In this document: positions 34,697 through 45,323 of the stretch, piece after piece
Numbering within the stretch: the first letter of the stretch is position 1
Layout: each line of letters opens with the position of its first letter
Assembly (NCBI RefSeq): GCF_023283845.1
Contig: NZ_JAKILC010000002.1
Location: forward strand, 186,001 to 250,000
DNA: 64,000 nt
From: Shewanella marinintestina
Lineage (GTDB): Bacteria; Pseudomonadota; Gammaproteobacteria; Enterobacterales; Shewanellaceae
Reading direction: 5' to 3'
The notes under the pieces: generated by a model
Seen by the model: the letters and a program-made list of their open reading frames with translations, nothing else
Databases searched by the model: none
Told to the model about the DNA's origin: nothing
Program-made: the position numbers and the translations under genes

Positions 34697-35947
34697 TTAT
34701 TTTGACTTACTAACAGGCTTTTTAGAAACAAAGTCTTTAGCACTGCGCTTATTTTGGCTGCGGCGGTTGGCCTTTTTATCCCGCGGTGCGCGCTTACTTG
34801 CACCTGATGACGGTTTATCGGTGACTTCAAACCCAGTTAACGCTTCAAGCTTAAATGTGCGCTGCGTTAATGCTTCAATTGCCGCCAGAGTATCCGATTC
34901 ACCATGGCACACGAGTGAAATGGCAATGCCATTGGCTCCCGCTCGCGCTGTACGGCCAATTCTGTGTACATACACAGGAGCACTAGTTGGCAGTTCAAGG
35001 TTTATCACCACAGGCAAGGCATCAATATGGATCCCTCGCGACAACAGATCTGTGGTCACCAATACTTGTAACTCGCCGGCTTTAAAATCGCTAAGGGTTT
35101 GCTCTCTTTGCTGATGGTCTTTATCACCATGCAGCGCTGATGCATTAATCCCAGCTTTAACCAATCGCTTAGTGAGTTTATCAGCCTCATCTTTGGCATT
35201 AATAAACACTAATACCTGCGACCATTTATGGGCTAATACAAGGGCTATTAACGCCCTCGCCTTATCACCTTTATTGACTAAATAGAGCAACTCCTTAATG
35301 TCGCTCACCACACTGTTAGCCGCTTGCGCACTCACCTTTACTGGCTGGCGTAGCAAGTTAACCGCTTTATCATTTAACTCTGCTGCCAAAGTGGCTGAAA
35401 ACAACAAGGTCTGTCTACTCCGGGGAACAAAGCTCAGAATACGTTCAACATCAGGCCAAAAGCCCATATCCATTAGTCTATCAGCTTCATCTAACACCAG
35501 TTGTTTAACAGCGTTCAGAGAAAGGTTTTGCTGTTGCAATAAGTCGAGTAATCTGCCCGGCGTTGCCACCACAAGTTGCGGCTTATTCAATGATTGGGCT
35601 TGCTGTAACGCGCTTATTTGCGCCGTTTTATCAATGCCACCACATAAAACTGTCACTGCAATACTGCCAGAAAGCAAGCTTATTGCAGTCGTGACTTGCT
35701 GCGCTAACTCGCGCGTTGGCACTATCACTAGCCCTTCAATCTCACTGTGATTATTGTTAATCAGGGTTTGCACTATAGGTAAACCAAAGGCATAGGTCTT
35801 ACCGCTACCCGTTTGCGCTAACGCCAGTAGGTCTTTTCCGGCGAGGACTGCTGGGATGGCAAGCTTTTGAATATCAGTAGCTGCAAGCAGATTATTGGGT
35901 AAATTAGATAAGATTTCGGTGCAAAGGTTTAGCTCGGAGAATTTCAT
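34697..35947 (-). CDS. DEAD-box ATP-dependent RNA helicase, RhlE-like
   Basis: 416 residues with LAQTGSGKT (Walker A), VPTRELAQQ, ATPGRLLDLL, DEADRLMDMGFWPDVERIL, FSATLAAELND, TTDLLSRGIHIDALPVVINLELP and HRIGRTARAG. The C-terminal ~40 residues are strongly basic (KRAPRDKKANRRSQNKRSAKDF), suiting RNA binding. It differs clearly from the RhlE at 14160 and probably acts on other RNAs. The ATG at 35947 matches the family start (MKFSELNL) but has no strong ribosome site; the longer reading from 35968 uses TTG. The gene is divergent from holC. Confidence 0.9.
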   Translation of the reverse strand: MKFSELNLCTEILSNLPNNLLAATDIQKLAIPAVLAGKDLLALAQTGSGKTYAFGLPIVQTLINNNHSEIEGLVIVPTRELAQQVTTAISLLSGSIAVTVLCGGIDKTAQISALQQAQSLNKPQLVVATPGRLLDLLQQQNLSLNAVKQLVLDEADRLMDMGFWPDVERILSFVPRSRQTLLFSATLAAELNDKAVNLLRQPVKVSAQAANSVVSDIKELLYLVNKGDKARALIALVLAHKWSQVLVFINAKDEADKLTKRLVKAGINASALHGDKDHQQREQTLSDFKAGELQVLVTTDLLSRGIHIDALPVVINLELPTSAPVYVHRIGRTARAGANGIAISLVCHGESDTLAAIEALTQRTFKLEALTGFEVTDKPSSGASKRAPRDKKANRRSQNKRSAKDFVSKKPVSKSK

Positions 35948-36211
35948 AATATGGACTAATATCGACAATTAAGTGGAGTGTAGCGACAGCCAGACTATTA
36001 GTAAAATTAAGCGTTTATTTTAGGTCAAAATCCCCGTAAATCATCAAGCCTGAGATCCGTAGTTCAATCAATCGTCTTTAGCATTAAAGAAAACCAAGAT
36101 TAGAGGCTGATCTCTGAGCGACTTTTAGTGTAAAATCCTCTCTTTCGTCAGCCAAAAGCCGAAGCTATAGCAAACTATCTCTTCGAGCAGGTCTTCAAGC
36201 AGGTTTTAAGC

Positions 36212-36703
36212 ATGTCGCCAAGTCAGACTCAAGCTCAGTTTTATCTGTTGCCTAAGGATGTACAGCACGCACCAGCCGCGTCTAAATCAGCGCTGGAGCA
36301 AGTGTATTTTCTTGCCTGCCAACTAGCGCAGCGAGCCTTTACTCAACAAGAGCTAGTCTACATTCATTGCCAAGATCAACAGCAAGCTTATGCGATTGAT
36401 GAATTACTTTGGCAATTTGAACCACAATCTTTCGTGCCGCATAACCTTAAAGGTGAAGGTTCGTTAGGCGGTGCACCAGTAGAAATTGGTTTTGATAGAC
36501 TTGGTGCCAACAAAAAACGTCATCTTCTGATTAATCTTGCAGACCAAGTGCCGCAATTTGCGGTAAACTTTAACCAGATTATCGATTTCGTTGCTAACGA
36601 CGATAGCCATAAAGCGATTGCTCGCGATCGCTACAGACAGTATCGCGCACTTGGGATAGCTCTAACGACCCAAGATATAGCAACACAACCTATTAATTTT
36701 TAG
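36212..36703 (+). CDS. holC: DNA polymerase III chi subunit HolC
   Basis: 163 residues with the chi fold: FYLLPKD start, VYFLACQLAQRAFTQQELVYIHCQDQQQAYAIDELLWQFEPQSFVPHNL, then APVEIGF and RHLLINLADQVP...FNQIIDFV. Chi links the clamp loader to SSB during replication. It sits 20 bases before valS, an arrangement conserved in gammaproteobacteria, which supports the call. The first ~10 residues before the LPKD motif are slightly longer than in E. coli. The ribosome site is weak (AGG). Confidence 0.93.
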   Translation: MSPSQTQAQFYLLPKDVQHAPAASKSALEQVYFLACQLAQRAFTQQELVYIHCQDQQQAYAIDELLWQFEPQSFVPHNLKGEGSLGGAPVEIGFDRLGANKKRHLLINLADQVPQFAVNFNQIIDFVANDDSHKAIARDRYRQYRALGIALTTQDIATQPINF

Positions 36704-36723
36704 TTTGAGATAAACACGCTCCC

Positions 36724-39639
36724 ATGGAAAAAACATATAACCCGCAGTCTATAGAACAGTCTCTTTACCAAAACTGGGAAGAGAAAGGTTACTTCAAGCC
36801 ACACGGCGATGAGTCTCAAGGCAACTATTGCATCATGATCCCGCCACCAAACGTGACGGGTAGCTTGCACATGGGTCACGCCTTCCAAGACACCATCATG
36901 GATACGTTAACCCGTTACCAACGTATGAAGGGTAAAAACACCCTTTGGCAGGTCGGTACTGACCACGCAGGTATCGCCACACAGATGTTGGTTGAGCGTA
37001 AAGTCGCCGCTGAAGAAGGTTTAAGCCGCCACGATCTTGGCCGTGAAAACTTTATCGACCGTATCTGGGACTGGAAAGCGCAGTCGGGTGGCACTATCAC
37101 TAAACAGCTACGTCGTCTTGGCGCATCTGTAGATTGGGATCGTGAACGTTTCACTATGGACGAAGGCATGTCTGACGCCGTACAAGAAGTGTTTGTACGC
37201 CTATATGAAGATGACCTAATCTACCGTGGTAAGCGCCTTGTGAACTGGGACCCAACCCTGCACACTGCTATCTCTGACTTAGAAGTTGAGAACAAAGAAA
37301 AGCAAGGCAGCATGTGGCATTTCCGCTACCCGCTAGCCGATGGCGCTTTAACAGCTGACGGTAAAGACTACCTAGAAGTCGCAACGACTCGTCCAGAAAC
37401 CATGCTTGGTGACAGCGCAGTTGCGGTTCACCCAGAGGATGAGCGTTATCAGTCACTTATTGGTAAGTTTATTCTGCTACCCATCGTAAACCGTCTTATC
37501 CCAATCGTTGCTGATGACTATGTGGATATGGAGTTCGGTACAGGCTGTGTGAAAATCACTCCTGCCCACGACTTTAACGACTATGAAGTCGGTAAGCGTC
37601 ACGAATTACCTATGTACAACATCCTAACTATCGACGCATCGATTCGTTCAAGCGCTGAAGTAGTGAATACCGACGGCACTGCAAACAACGATTTAGATAA
37701 CAGTTTACCAGAGCGCTATGCTGGTCTTGATCGCTTTAAAGCACGTACCGCTATCGTTGAAGAATTTGAAACACTAGGTTTACTAGGCAAAATCGATCCA
37801 CACGCATTGAAGGTACCTTACGGTGACCGCTCTGGCGTTGTTATCGAGCCACTATTAACAGACCAGTGGTATGTTGCTGTTGCACCTATGGCTAAGACTG
37901 CAATGGAAGCTGTTGAAAACGGTGACATCAAGTTTGTACCACAGCAATATGAGAACATGTACAACTCTTGGATGCGTGACATTCAAGACTGGTGTATTTC
38001 ACGTCAGCTTTGGTGGGGTCACCGTATCCCTGCATGGTACGACGAAGCCGGTAAGGTTTACGTTGGCCGTGATGAAGCTGAAGTTCGTGCTAAGCACAAG
38101 CTTGACGATTCAGTGGTTCTTCGCCAAGACGCCGACGTACTAGATACTTGGTTCAGTTCTGCATTGTGGACATTCTCGACACTAGGCTGGCCTGAAGATA
38201 CTGCTGAGCTTAAAGCTTTCCACCCAACAGATGTGTTGGTAACGGGCTTTGACATCATCTTCTTCTGGGTTGCCCGTATGATCATGATGACCATGCACTT
38301 CATCAAAGATGAAAACGGCAAGCCACAAGTTCCATTTAAGACTGTTTATGTAACTGGCCTTATCCGTGATGAAGCGGGTAACAAGATGTCTAAGTCTAAG
38401 GGTAACGTACTTGATCCATTAGACATGATTGACGGTATCGATCTTGAATCTCTAGTTGAAAAGCGTACTGGCAACATGATGCAGCCACAGCTTGCCGCTA
38501 AGATTGAAAAGAGCACCCGTAAAGAGTTTGCCGACGGCATTGAGCCGCACGGTACTGACGCACTGCGCTTTACTCTAGCGTCTATGGCGTCGACAGGCCG
38601 TGACATTAACTGGGACATGAAGCGTCTTGATGGCTACCGCAGTTTCTGTAACAAGATCTGGAACGCATCACGTTACGTGCTGATGAACACTGAAGTACAA
38701 GCGGATGATGCAAGCGATGATGCAATTGGTGAAGCACTAGATTGTGGTCAACTTCTTGTTGATGGCAAGCCGGGCGAGATGGAACTATCTCTTGCTGATC
38801 GCTGGATCATTGGTCTATTCAATGAAACCGTTAAATCTTTTGACGAGCACATGGCGAACTACCGTTTCGACTTAGCTGCCAACACGATTTATGAGTTCAC
38901 TTGGAACCAATTCTGTGACTGGTACTTAGAGCTAACCAAGCCAGTAATGCAAAGCGGCACAGATGCGCAGCTTCGTGGTACTCGCCATACTTTGGTTACT
39001 GTACTTGAGCAGATGCAGCGTCTAATGCACCCAATCATGCCATACCTAACAGAAACTATCTGGCAGCGCGTTAAACCGCTTGCAGCAGTTGAAGGCGACA
39101 GCCTAATGCTAGCTCCATTCCCTGAGTATCAAGCCGATAAAGTTGATGCTGCTGCGATGGAAGATCTTGAGTGGGTTAAGCAAGTGATTGTTGCGGTTCG
39201 TAACATCCGCGCCGAGCTAAACATCGCACCTTCTAAGCCGCTAAACGCTCTATTACGTGGTGTGAGCGAGCAAGATAAGGCACGCCTTGAAGCTAACCAA
39301 ACTTTCTTCAAGACGCTAGCTAAGCTTGAGTCTATGACGATTCTAAGCGACGGTGAAACTGCGCCAATGTCAACTACACAGTTAGTGGGCAACATGGAGC
39401 TATTGATCCCAATGGCTGGCTTAATCGATGTGGCTAAAGAAGTAGCACGTATCGACAAGTTACTTGAGAAAGCTGCTGGCGAATACAAACGTATCGAAGG
39501 TAAGCTATCTAACCAAGGTTTCGTTGCTAAAGCCCCTGCTGCCGTGATTGAAAAAGAACGTGCTAAGCAAGCTGAATATCAACGAGATATGGATAAGCTA
39601 ACTGAACAGAAAGCTGAACTTGCTAAGCTAGAAGGCTAA
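36724..39639 (+). CDS. valS: Valine-tRNA ligase
   Basis: 971 residues, the usual length (E. coli 951). It starts [24 protein letters not shown]. The class I signatures are HMGH at residues 49-52 ([10 protein letters not shown]) and KMSKS at 554-558. The editing domain lies near 200-345 ([17 protein letters not shown]), and a C-terminal coiled coil (about 905-971, [21 protein letters not shown]) is typical of ValRS. It charges tRNA-Val in the cytoplasm. It is co-transcribed with holC (20-base gap). Codon use is strongly biased, as expected for a highly expressed gene. Confidence 0.98.
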   Translation: MEKTYNPQSIEQSLYQNWEEKGYFKPHGDESQGNYCIMIPPPNVTGSLHMGHAFQDTIMDTLTRYQRMKGKNTLWQVGTDHAGIATQMLVERKVAAEEGLSRHDLGRENFIDRIWDWKAQSGGTITKQLRRLGASVDWDRERFTMDEGMSDAVQEVFVRLYEDDLIYRGKRLVNWDPTLHTAISDLEVENKEKQGSMWHFRYPLADGALTADGKDYLEVATTRPETMLGDSAVAVHPEDERYQSLIGKFILLPIVNRLIPIVADDYVDMEFGTGCVKITPAHDFNDYEVGKRHELPMYNILTIDASIRSSAEVVNTDGTANNDLDNSLPERYAGLDRFKARTAIVEEFETLGLLGKIDPHALKVPYGDRSGVVIEPLLTDQWYVAVAPMAKTAMEAVENGDIKFVPQQYENMYNSWMRDIQDWCISRQLWWGHRIPAWYDEAGKVYVGRDEAEVRAKHKLDDSVVLRQDADVLDTWFSSALWTFSTLGWPEDTAELKAFHPTDVLVTGFDIIFFWVARMIMMTMHFIKDENGKPQVPFKTVYVTGLIRDEAGNKMSKSKGNVLDPLDMIDGIDLESLVEKRTGNMMQPQLAAKIEKSTRKEFADGIEPHGTDALRFTLASMASTGRDINWDMKRLDGYRSFCNKIWNASRYVLMNTEVQADDASDDAIGEALDCGQLLVDGKPGEMELSLADRWIIGLFNETVKSFDEHMANYRFDLAANTIYEFTWNQFCDWYLELTKPVMQSGTDAQLRGTRHTLVTVLEQMQRLMHPIMPYLTETIWQRVKPLAAVEGDSLMLAPFPEYQADKVDAAAMEDLEWVKQVIVAVRNIRAELNIAPSKPLNALLRGVSEQDKARLEANQTFFKTLAKLESMTILSDGETAPMSTTQLVGNMELLIPMAGLIDVAKEVARIDKLLEKAAGEYKRIEGKLSNQGFVAKAPAAVIEKERAKQAEYQRDMDKLTEQKAELAKLEG

Positions 39640-39685
39640 CTCTAACTAGTTTAATACTGGCTTCCATCACGGAAACTAGACATTA

Positions 39686-39716
39686 AAAAAGGGCTGTCAT
39701 CGACAGCCCTTTTTGT
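39686..39716. terminator. Bidirectional terminator between valS and the chemoreceptor gene
   Basis: AAAAAGGGCTGTC pairs with GACAGCCCTTTTT around an ATC loop. The flanking genes converge. Confidence 0.92.
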
Positions 39717-39758
39717 TATTTCAATTTTATATTTCAGTCTAACTGCACCGAAACCTAA

Positions 39759-41480
39759 TTAAACCCGGTAATAAGCAACTTCTTGCTGCATTGATTCAGC
39801 AAGGCTAGCAAGCTCGAGAGTCGCAGCTTGGGTTTGCTCTGCGCCAGCTGCGGTTTGATCTGAAATATCACTAATATTAGTAATGTTACGATTTATCTCC
39901 TCAGTCACTAAGCTTTGCTCTTCAGACGCCGTCGCAATTTGGGTATTAAGTGCGTTAATTTGCTCGATACTACTCATTATCTGCGATAGAGCATCACCAG
40001 CTTGCTGAGACTTACCTACGCTTAACTTTGCTTGCTCTGTGCCACGCTGCATCATCAACATTGAATCACGAGCCCCGTGCTGCAAACGTTGGATCATTAT
40101 CTGGATCTCTTCAGTCGAATCTTGAGTACGTTTAGCTAACGAGCGCACTTCATCAGCCACTACCGCGAAGCCACGTCCTTGTTCACCCGCTCGAGCTGCT
40201 TCAATTGCTGCGTTAAGCGCAAGCAGATTAGTTTGCTCAGAAATCCCTTGAATAACATCCACCACAGAGCCAATTTCATCAGATGACTTAGACAAAGATT
40301 GCATAGCCACGGTTGCACCATCCATCTCTGTAGATAAAGTGTCTATCACAGAGATACTTTCATTTACAACCATTTGGCCATGCTGGGCAGCTGTATTGGC
40401 TTCTGTTGATGCCGTTGCGGCAGCTTCTGCACTTTGTGCGACATCCCGTACTGTTGCGGTGAACTGATGAATAGCCGCAGCAATCTGTTGAGTCTGTTGT
40501 TGCTGGTCTAAAACATTACGCTGTGTTTGGGTTGATACAACTGAGTTCTCTTCCGCAGCGCTAGCTAAGCGAGAAGTCGACACATGAGTATTTTGCACCG
40601 CTTGTTGGAAGCGAGAAGCTATTTGGTTAACGTAAGAGGCAATATGCGAAAACTCATCGTCACCACCAATTTCAATTCGGCGCGTTAAATCACCACCAGC
40701 AATATTATCAGCAGTCTTTTCAAGCTCGGTAACCGACGTACCTACTCTGCGAACAATAAGGGTTAGGCTAATAGTGATAACTAACATGCTGAGACTAGAA
40801 AACAGCGCAACTAATACCATATACACCTGCATATTTTGATTAAATAGCGCAAATGTTTGCTCCCCCTCTTCAATCTGCAAAGCAAGAAACGACTGCGCTT
40901 CTGCAGTAATTGTTTTAAATAGGGGGTTAATTTCGCTTAATAAAACCTGATTGGCAGCCTGATACTTTTCTTGTTGCAATGCTGAAATCGTAGGGGTAAA
41001 ACCTACAATAACCACTTTATCTAACAAGCTTTTTAACTCATTAGCTTGTTGGCGCTCATCAGCATCTAAATCTGCACTTAAAATCTTATTTTCAACAATA
41101 TCTCTTAGAGTCTTAATAGCAGCTTGTGCCTGCGCAATATGCAATGACAAAGGGTGATTGTGCATCTCAGCAAACTCACTACTTGGGTCATGTTGAAATG
41201 CCAATAATAGCTCGCTGCGAGCCGTTGCTAACTCACTTAATAAATGGCCAGCACTAATACTATGCTGCATACCTTGGGTATGCAGCTGTTCTATCGAATC
41301 ACCAGCGTCTTGCATGCCTGTAATCCCTTTGTATCCTAAAAATAGGAATGAGATCACCGTTAGAAACACAATAAACTTAAGTTGAAATCTCACTGATTTA
41401 CACAACGAAGCAAAGCCTGCTTCTGGTTGCTGACTACGACGGATCTCATCGTGCCCCAACTGATCGATTGATACAGACAT
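39759..41480 (-). CDS. Methyl-accepting chemotaxis protein
   Basis: 573 residues. A short cytoplasmic N-terminus precedes the first membrane segment (about 33-50, [15 protein letters not shown]). A ~165-residue helical periplasmic sensor domain follows, then a second segment near 215-238 ([25 protein letters not shown]), a HAMP domain and the signalling hairpin with tip [38 protein letters not shown]. It senses an unidentified ligand and controls CheA. No CheR/CheB-binding C-terminal pentapeptide is present (ends EVAYYRV). AAGGAACAGAGA precedes the ATG. Confidence 0.93.
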   Translation of the reverse strand: MSVSIDQLGHDEIRRSQQPEAGFASLCKSVRFQLKFIVFLTVISFLFLGYKGITGMQDAGDSIEQLHTQGMQHSISAGHLLSELATARSELLLAFQHDPSSEFAEMHNHPLSLHIAQAQAAIKTLRDIVENKILSADLDADERQQANELKSLLDKVVIVGFTPTISALQQEKYQAANQVLLSEINPLFKTITAEAQSFLALQIEEGEQTFALFNQNMQVYMVLVALFSSLSMLVITISLTLIVRRVGTSVTELEKTADNIAGGDLTRRIEIGGDDEFSHIASYVNQIASRFQQAVQNTHVSTSRLASAAEENSVVSTQTQRNVLDQQQQTQQIAAAIHQFTATVRDVAQSAEAAATASTEANTAAQHGQMVVNESISVIDTLSTEMDGATVAMQSLSKSSDEIGSVVDVIQGISEQTNLLALNAAIEAARAGEQGRGFAVVADEVRSLAKRTQDSTEEIQIMIQRLQHGARDSMLMMQRGTEQAKLSVGKSQQAGDALSQIMSSIEQINALNTQIATASEEQSLVTEEINRNITNISDISDQTAAGAEQTQAATLELASLAESMQQEVAYYRV

Positions 41481-41913
41481 TATAATCTCTGTTCCTTACA
41501 TGTACTGGTGCTATCAAAAAATCAACTAAATAAATAAAGGCTTAAGTATCTAGTGACCATTTTTTGCTAGAGCATAGACAAATTGGCCTAATTTGATACA
41601 CAAAGATAAAGACAGCGTAAGAATTATTGAGGTTGCTCACAGGGTTCCTAAAAATCCTATTCACCCAAATCGTCATTACATAGCTAAAGCTCAGTATTTA
41701 AGCAGGCTTAGACTTAATGATGACAGCGCAAATAGTTCGTACCAAGGAGACCTTAATGAACAGAAGAAGCTAAAAAACAAATGCTGAGTCAATTTGATGA
41801 CAGCGTCAACAAAATGACTTAACCATTGTTTTTTAACGATATTTAATACATTCAATTGCTTTAAGTATAAAAAATACTCAGAATGTAACCAAATTGCATG
41901 GAGTGTTAAAAAA
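41481..41913. other. Divergent intergenic region, chemoreceptor / metalloprotease
   Basis: About 430 bases expected to hold the promoters of two divergent genes. It contains one strong ribosome site, AAGGAGA (41744-41750), but this leads only into a five-codon frame (ATG 41756, stop at 41773). I see no larger coding sequence, no strong hairpin and no sigma-28 box. Confidence 0.4.
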
Positions 41914-44880
41914 ATGAAGCAATGGCTTTTATCGAGTTTTATATTATTAGGCCTATCAGCATGTGGTGGTTCAGATGATCCATCTACTGATGGCAACGAA
42001 GGAAATATCACGCCACCTGCGGCTCAAGCACCGACAGTGGAATTAGGTGATCCTATTACCGCATGGAATGACAATCAGTTTACGGTGTCGGCCGATGTAG
42101 CAACTTATGCTACTGGAACGCCTAGCTTTGAATGGCAACAACTTTCAGGCCCTGAGGTCGTATTATCCAACTTCAGCATAGATAACGTGACTATCGATGC
42201 CACTGCATTAGAGAACAACGCTCAGATAACACTCAGTTTAAGTGTTACCGACAGCATTAACCAGACGGCCACCGATAGCATCACCCTGCAATTAAACGAT
42301 AAAATCAGCACTGCAATGCTTAGTGGAGATGCCGCTATCGCACAAGGCCAATCACCCAAAATAATAAAACGGGCGATAAAGCATATCGAACAATACCGGG
42401 CTGATGGTGCTTCACTGTTAAATGAAATCTACCAAAAAGACGCTGTTGTATACGACCAGGGGCGCCATTCACAGATGATTAGCTTATCTGGTGCAGAACA
42501 TGCTTATCCACAAAGTAAGGCCTACGCCATTGTTACTGGCAATAAGGGACTAACCTTTGCCGCAACTAACGATATAAAGGGTCAGCGAAATGCTGCCTTC
42601 GGAACCGATATTATTTCGAGCATGGAGCAAGGTAACAACTCAGCGTTTGAAGCCAGCTTCAAACGTTTATTAGCCTGGATGTTGGCTCAAGATGAAGCCT
42701 CGGCAGCAGAAGTGCAGCAAGTAAGACTGTTTTTGATGAGTGGTAATACTGTCACTCGTATTAATAATTGGATTGGCAAGCATTACCCAAATTGGCAGGT
42801 AGAAACCTGTAGTGATGCCGCCAGTTTAAGCAGCTGCTTGGGTGAAGCGCAACTTGTTATCACAGGCTCTTCAGAACTATTTACTATCGACACAGTAAAG
42901 CCCCTTATTGCTCAAATCCAGAATAATAAGCAACCCTTACTCTATGTGCACTTGCATAGTTGGAATAGTAAGCCTCTAACTCAAACTGTACTTAATCCTA
43001 TGGGCTTTGGCATGCAAGGGCCTGGTGGCCCAGGCAACTACTTCGCCCAAGATAAAGCCGATTGGTCGTCAGTCACAGCGATGCTCAAAAACTTCAGTGC
43101 CTTGGAAAAAGAGCAGTTGTGGTTAGCTATGTTTGATTCTCAGCAAGTCGATTTTAACTTAGCCAACTGCGCAAGTAGTTGTGACGACCTATTTAGTAGT
43201 GCTTATCGTTCCGCGTTATCAAGAATACGCAGCAATATTCAAACCATAGAAAGCAGTAAAATCGATATATTCAGTCAGCCAGATTACTCGCTGTATAAGT
43301 TACTAATCCTTTTAGGAGACAACTACCGCCAAGATATTCAGTATCCGATGGATGTCATCACAACTGACTCTTTGAACTACCTAAAAGCTTATTACGCCAA
43401 CCATAGCGTATATAACTACCGTGATATCAATGCCGTACCAAAAGATTTAGGTAACTTTAGCCGCACCGACTTTAGCCATGTAACGCCAACAAACAAAGAC
43501 GTAAGCTTAACAAGCAAGAAAGGTTTTCGCTCAGCTGGTGTGTATGCTTTACCAGGGCAAACCGTCAGCATAACGCGTAACGATAATAGTCCTGTCCGTA
43601 CTTGGATATTTATTAATACACTGCGTTCAGGCTCGACCCATGAGTTTGCAACAAATGGTTATAACCGCCCTAAACTATTACAATCGACTCATATCGAAGT
43701 AAAAGCAGGTGAAACCATTAAGTTCACCAGTCCCTATGGTGGCCCAATGCAAGTTAACTTCGACGTCGGAGACTTTGCTACCGAGTTTACTTTTAAACAA
43801 GTTGGGCTACACCCATATTGGCGTAACGGCATTGATGGCAACCAATTTATGCAAGCATTGGCAGCTAACCAATATGACTGGGCAGAGCTCGCAACTGATC
43901 ACTTCGAGGTTCACTCAAAACTCGATAAAATGCAACAAACTATGGACCATGAGCCACTTTGGAATACACCAGAAAAGATGGCCGATGCAATTATGACTCA
44001 GGTACATAATTACCCACATTTACTTGCTGGCTTTAAAGGACCATTTATCGATGAAGTCTCAGAAATCACCGATTTTGCCGCCAGCAAAGGTTGGCAAATA
44101 GATACCATTGATACCGTTAAACATATGAATGCCGACCAACCAACTTGCGGTGCAGGTTGTTCAGGTAATCCTTACGATGCTAGCTGGTCATTTAGCCCTA
44201 CTGGCCATGGCGATATCCATGAACTTGGCCACGGCCTCGAGAAAGGTCGTTTGCGCTTTGATGGTCATGATGGTCATGCTTCAACTAACCCTTACTCTTA
44301 CTACACAAAGTCACGCGCTTACACTGAACTTGGAAAGCTGCCTTCATGCCAAGGGTTAAATATTGATGATGAGTTTGCAGTGTTACAGGCTAGCGTTAAT
44401 CAAGCAGATCCCTTTGCTTACATGCAGGCAGCTAAACTAACCAGTTGGTCAAATGGCATGGCAACCATGTTACAAATGATGGTTGCAGCCCAAAAGCACG
44501 GCGCGCTAGAAAATGGCTGGCACCTACTTGCTAGAGTGCATATTTTGCTACGAGAGTTTGAAAGGGCAAAAGCCGATGAGCAGACATGGCAGCAAAAGCG
44601 AGCCCAACTTGGCTTTGATCAATTTAGCTTAGATGCCGCCCAAAAAATCTCTAATAATGATTTCTTAATGGTTGCAATGAGTTATTCAACTCAGCTCGAT
44701 TATCGACAGCTGTATCAGATGTGGGGACTGGCAACGACTCAAGCCGCACAATCTCAAGTCAGCTCATTTGGATATACTGCCGTTGCTAAACAGGTTTATA
44801 TTTATGCGCCCGGTGATTACTGTAAGAGCCTAGACTTGCAGCCTGTTGCTGTTGACGGTGTTTCACCTTGGCCACTATAA
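41914..44880 (+). CDS. Large secreted lipoprotein metalloprotease, ImpA/M60-like
   Basis: 988 residues. It starts with a lipoprotein signal (LLGLSACGG; lipidated Cys at residue 17) and a low-complexity linker. A PKD/Ig-like domain (about 45-130) and a long unassigned region follow. The C-terminal third carries the zinc motif HELGH at 769-773 within HGDIHELGHGLEKGR. This fits gluzincin-like ImpA/M60 (enhancin, mucinase-like) proteases, which cut glycoproteins at the cell surface. The protein is probably on the outer membrane or exported. Host or environmental glycoprotein targets are inference. It is divergent from the chemoreceptor, with its own terminator. Confidence 0.82.
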   Translation: MKQWLLSSFILLGLSACGGSDDPSTDGNEGNITPPAAQAPTVELGDPITAWNDNQFTVSADVATYATGTPSFEWQQLSGPEVVLSNFSIDNVTIDATALENNAQITLSLSVTDSINQTATDSITLQLNDKISTAMLSGDAAIAQGQSPKIIKRAIKHIEQYRADGASLLNEIYQKDAVVYDQGRHSQMISLSGAEHAYPQSKAYAIVTGNKGLTFAATNDIKGQRNAAFGTDIISSMEQGNNSAFEASFKRLLAWMLAQDEASAAEVQQVRLFLMSGNTVTRINNWIGKHYPNWQVETCSDAASLSSCLGEAQLVITGSSELFTIDTVKPLIAQIQNNKQPLLYVHLHSWNSKPLTQTVLNPMGFGMQGPGGPGNYFAQDKADWSSVTAMLKNFSALEKEQLWLAMFDSQQVDFNLANCASSCDDLFSSAYRSALSRIRSNIQTIESSKIDIFSQPDYSLYKLLILLGDNYRQDIQYPMDVITTDSLNYLKAYYANHSVYNYRDINAVPKDLGNFSRTDFSHVTPTNKDVSLTSKKGFRSAGVYALPGQTVSITRNDNSPVRTWIFINTLRSGSTHEFATNGYNRPKLLQSTHIEVKAGETIKFTSPYGGPMQVNFDVGDFATEFTFKQVGLHPYWRNGIDGNQFMQALAANQYDWAELATDHFEVHSKLDKMQQTMDHEPLWNTPEKMADAIMTQVHNYPHLLAGFKGPFIDEVSEITDFAASKGWQIDTIDTVKHMNADQPTCGAGCSGNPYDASWSFSPTGHGDIHELGHGLEKGRLRFDGHDGHASTNPYSYYTKSRAYTELGKLPSCQGLNIDDEFAVLQASVNQADPFAYMQAAKLTSWSNGMATMLQMMVAAQKHGALENGWHLLARVHILLREFERAKADEQTWQQKRAQLGFDQFSLDAAQKISNNDFLMVAMSYSTQLDYRQLYQMWGLATTQAAQSQVSSFGYTAVAKQVYIYAPGDYCKSLDLQPVAVDGVSPWPL

Positions 44881-44903
44881 CTATCACCTAGAGTCCACCA
44901 GAC

Positions 44904-44936
44904 AAAGCCATCTGATTTTTAGATGGCTTTTTATTT
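44904..44936 (+). terminator. Rho-independent terminator of the metalloprotease gene
   Basis: AAAGCCATCT pairs with AGATGGCTTT around GATTTTT, followed by T. Confidence 0.9.
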
Positions 44937-45087
44937 GCTTGAATACTACGTTTACAACATCAACAATATAGATTAAGTTTTAAACAGAGATATTTAACTT
45001 GAGTCTTGAAATAGGTAGATTTTTTAGCAAAAAACTTAATTGTTTTAAGGCCAAGATTTGTAATGAAGACAAAAAGGACATCAATTT

Positions 45088-45252
45088 ATGGATACCAACA
45101 AGCTGTTACTCATCATCATCGCGATTTTACTACCGCCAGTGGCAGTCTTTCTCAAAAGCGGTGTAGGTAAAGACTTACTGATCAATATTATTTTATGTCT
45201 ACTGTTCTTTATTCCTGGTTTACTGCATGCGCTCTGGGTCGTGACTAAATAA
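45088..45252 (+). CDS. Small YqaE/Pmp3-family (UPF0057) membrane protein
   Basis: 54 residues: MDTNKLLLIIIAILLPPVAV, then FLKSGVGKDLLINIILCLL and FFIPGLLHALWVVTK. This is the Pmp3/YqaE pattern: two membrane helices, PPVAVFL in the first and FIPGLLHALW in the second. Family members are stress-linked proteins that affect membrane potential in yeast and plants; the bacterial role is not settled. AAGGA lies nine bases before the ATG, and a terminator follows. It is transcribed alone between the metalloprotease terminator and the LysR gene. Confidence 0.88.
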   Translation: MDTNKLLLIIIAILLPPVAVFLKSGVGKDLLINIILCLLFFIPGLLHALWVVTK

Positions 45253-45283
45253 TCCAAAGTTAATCTGTTAATAACTGAAATGT

Positions 45284-45314
45284 AAAAGCCTAACTCAAAG
45301 TCAGGCTTTTATCT
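45284..45314. terminator. Terminator between the YqaE-like and LysR genes
   Basis: AAAAGCCT pairs with AGGCTTTT (with a partly paired extension). Convergent genes flank it, and both strands have T runs. Confidence 0.8.
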
Positions 45315-45323
45315 TTTATATAA

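Noticed and set aside
25374..35947. Genomic island or prophage between pepA and holC
   Set aside because: No integrase, direct repeats, tRNA or clear change in base composition; treated only as lineage-specific gene content.
41744..41773. Very good ribosome site AAGGAGA followed by ATG
   Set aside because: The frame has only five codons before a stop and no attenuator hairpin follows, so I did not call a leader peptide.
41593..41787. 64-codon rightward frame upstream of the metalloprotease
   Set aside because: No ribosome site, no membrane or domain pattern, and composition like non-coding DNA.
41691..42011. Leftward 106-codon frame antisense to the start of the metalloprotease gene
   Set aside because: It covers the lipoprotein signal region of a well-supported gene and has no family pattern.
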